Origin: Deltaproteobacteria bacterium
GTDB taxonomy: Bacteria > Desulfobacterota > Desulfobulbia > Desulfobulbales > BM004
Direction: 5' to 3'
DNA: 7,174 bases
Assembly: GCA_019312695.1 (NCBI GenBank)
Contig: JAFDCT010000238.1
Coordinates: 1-7,174 of the forward strand
In this document: positions 6,104 through 7,174 of the stretch, in pieces
How positions within the stretch are numbered: position 1 is the first letter of the stretch
How the letters are laid out: each line of letters starts with the position of its first letter
The notes under the pieces: model-generated
Databases searched by the model: none
What the model saw: the letters and a program-made list of their open reading frames with translations, nothing else
What the model was told of the DNA's origin: nothing
Made by a program: the position numbers and the translations under genes

Positions 6104-6946
6104 TTAGGAAATTAACAGCAGGTAAAGACTGCTGAATATTGCCCAGAGTAAGATAAGCCCTGTTATGACGACACAGCAGAGGGCAGCGAGCTTGTGGCCC
6201 TGTTTTTCCCGGCTTCGTTCCTGGTATCCCAGCAAAAATCCCAAAGCAGCCCCGGCCAGCATGCCGCCGCCGTGGGCCCAGTTGTTGATTGCCGGCACCA
6301 GGAAACCGAACAGGAAGATGCCGATGGCCCAGCCTCCTATCTGGCGATAAATTGTCTGGCCGTAAATTCCACCCCGGCTTTTACCAAAATACAAGGCAGC
6401 ACCGATAAGGCCGCAGACCGCGGCAGAAGCTCCAATGGTAAAGGTGACACCGGCAAGGTAAGAAACAAAAAAACCGATAGCACCGCTGAGTGTATAAATA
6501 ATGAACATGCGGTAATTGCCATACTCCTGCAGCACCAGGGGACCAAGTTGCCTGAGGGCGATCATGTTAAAAAATATGTGCATGATTGAGCCGTGCAGGT
6601 AATTGGCAGAAACCAGGGACCACCAGCGGTGAAGGCGGTCTATGGGAATATAGCCTGAAGCTCCCAGCAGGAGGAGGCTGCGGTTGTCCGGTGAGAGAAA
6701 AAAGAAGGGATTGAGTGAAAGATTGGTGGAACGGGCACTGAGAAGAAGTGACAAAATATACATTGCCACATTCACCCCGATGAGAATTTTCAGCAGCTGA
6801 TCTCCATCACCTAAGCTCCTGCCTATCAATCGGTGCCATGGTGATGTCGGGTTTTTCATGCCGCAGTATGGACAGACAGTGTCATCGCCGCTTATGAGTT
6901 TTCTGCAGCTCGGACAGAGCAGGGAGCGGCGCTGTTGTTGAATCAT
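6104..6946 (-). CDS. Rhomboid family intramembrane serine protease with N-terminal zinc ribbon
   Basis: Rhomboids cleave transmembrane substrates within the membrane using a Ser-His dyad. The 280-residue protein opens with a zinc ribbon (C11-x-x-C14 and C25-x-x-C28), then a membrane span near 52-70. The rhomboid core follows: RWWSLVSANYLH (107-118), the TM2 signature H118-GSIM-H123-IFF-N127, and GASAAVCGLIGA with the predicted nucleophile S174. The NNWAHGGGMLAGAALG stretch contains the partner H225. Final spans lie at about 228-240 and 252-278, with a charged loop (YQERSREKQGHK) between them. The usual GxSG reads G-A-S-A here, so the glycine after the serine is replaced by alanine, while serine and histidine are both kept. 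Activity is therefore likely but not certain. The ATG is supported by AAAGG six bases upstream. The gene converges on epmA with 48 bases between the stops. Substrate is unknown. Confidence 0.93.
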   Translation of the reverse strand: MIQQQRRSLLCPSCRKLISGDDTVCPYCGMKNPTSPWHRLIGRSLGDGDQLLKILIGVNVAMYILSLLLSARSTNLSLNPFFFLSPDNRSLLLLGASGYIPIDRLHRWWSLVSANYLHGSIMHIFFNMIALRQLGPLVLQEYGNYRMFIIYTLSGAIGFFVSYLAGVTFTIGASAAVCGLIGAALYFGKSRGGIYGQTIYRQIGGWAIGIFLFGFLVPAINNWAHGGGMLAGAALGFLLGYQERSREKQGHKLAALCCVVITGLILLWAIFSSLYLLLIS

Positions 6947-6952
6947 GATTTA

Positions 6953-6957
6953 CCTTT
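6953..6957 (-). promoter_or_regulatory. Ribosome binding site of the rhomboid gene
   Basis: Minus-strand AAAGG lies 6 bases upstream of the ATG at 6946. It supports this start, which is needed to include the complete zinc ribbon. Confidence 0.5.
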
Positions 6958-7099
6958 GCGAGTTTTTTAGTGAGGAGGAGATAACTTCCATAAAATGATA
7001 TTAATTACCATAATTATTTTGTCTTGATACGTTCAAGAAAGGTGAAATATCATCACCCACTCATAGTAATTACTCTAACCCAATTTTTCAGGCATAAAT

Positions 7100-7149
7100 T
7101 CCATGAAAAAAGGATGCATCAGCAATGTGATGCATCCTTTTTTCATGGA
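7100..7149. terminator. Symmetric, probably bidirectional intrinsic terminator hairpin
   Basis: A perfect 22-base-pair inverted repeat (7100-7121 with 7128-7149) surrounds a 6-base loop GCAATG. The inner stem GGATGCATCA/TGATGCATCC is flanked by A6 on the left and T6 on the right. Either strand therefore yields a hairpin followed by a U-run, the form of a two-way Rho-independent terminator. No plus-strand gene ends in the 150 bases to its left. It most likely ends a minus-strand gene lying beyond the right edge and insulates the rhomboid gene, which would then need its own promoter between 6947 and 7099. Confidence 0.85.
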
Positions 7150-7174
7150 GAGAAAAAGTTAAATTGTTATGGGG

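Overview
The window reads as ordinary chromosomal DNA from a Gram-negative bacterium. The moderate GC content, the EF-P plus EpmA pair, a DUF4139 secreted protein and palindromic intergenic repeats all suggest a Desulfobacterota (deltaproteobacterium)-like organism. That placement is an inference from gene style and is not proven by the sequence. Six protein genes are supported: five complete and one (mutS) cut by the left edge. I see no prophage, insertion sequence, CRISPR array, tRNA or rRNA.

Layout. Positions 1-1332 (minus) hold the N-terminal half of the mismatch-repair protein MutS. A 194-base gap follows, containing a 73-base imperfect palindrome that looks like a dispersed repeat and may supply the -35 box of mutS. 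Positions 1527-3959 (minus) form a tight three-gene unit. It is transcribed in the order secreted DUF4139 protein, then YfcE/MJ0936-type metallophosphoesterase (10-base gap), then HIT-family nucleotide-binding protein (4-base GTGA overlap). A 392-base AT-rich divergent intergenic region separates this unit from the plus-strand genes efp (4352-4915) and epmA (5150-6055). Between those two lies a 234-base spacer with a second imperfect palindrome. On the minus strand at 6104-6946 is a rhomboid-family membrane protease with an N-terminal zinc ribbon, convergent with epmA. Near the right edge is a perfect, symmetric hairpin that looks like a bidirectional intrinsic terminator.

How the genes work together. 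The clearest functional link is efp with epmA. EF-P rescues ribosomes stalled at proline stretches, and EpmA attaches (beta-)lysine to the loop lysine, here K32. The aminomutase EpmB, which makes the beta-lysine, is not in the window. The DUF4139/phosphoesterase/HIT unit is probably co-transcribed, but its common task is unknown. MutS and the rhomboid protease appear to be independent neighbours.

I did not find a convincing undescribed system. The points most worth a second look are the two palindromic repeats, the possibly leaderless epmA, the altered metal site of the HIT protein, and the GASA (not GxSG) active site of the zinc-ribbon rhomboid.
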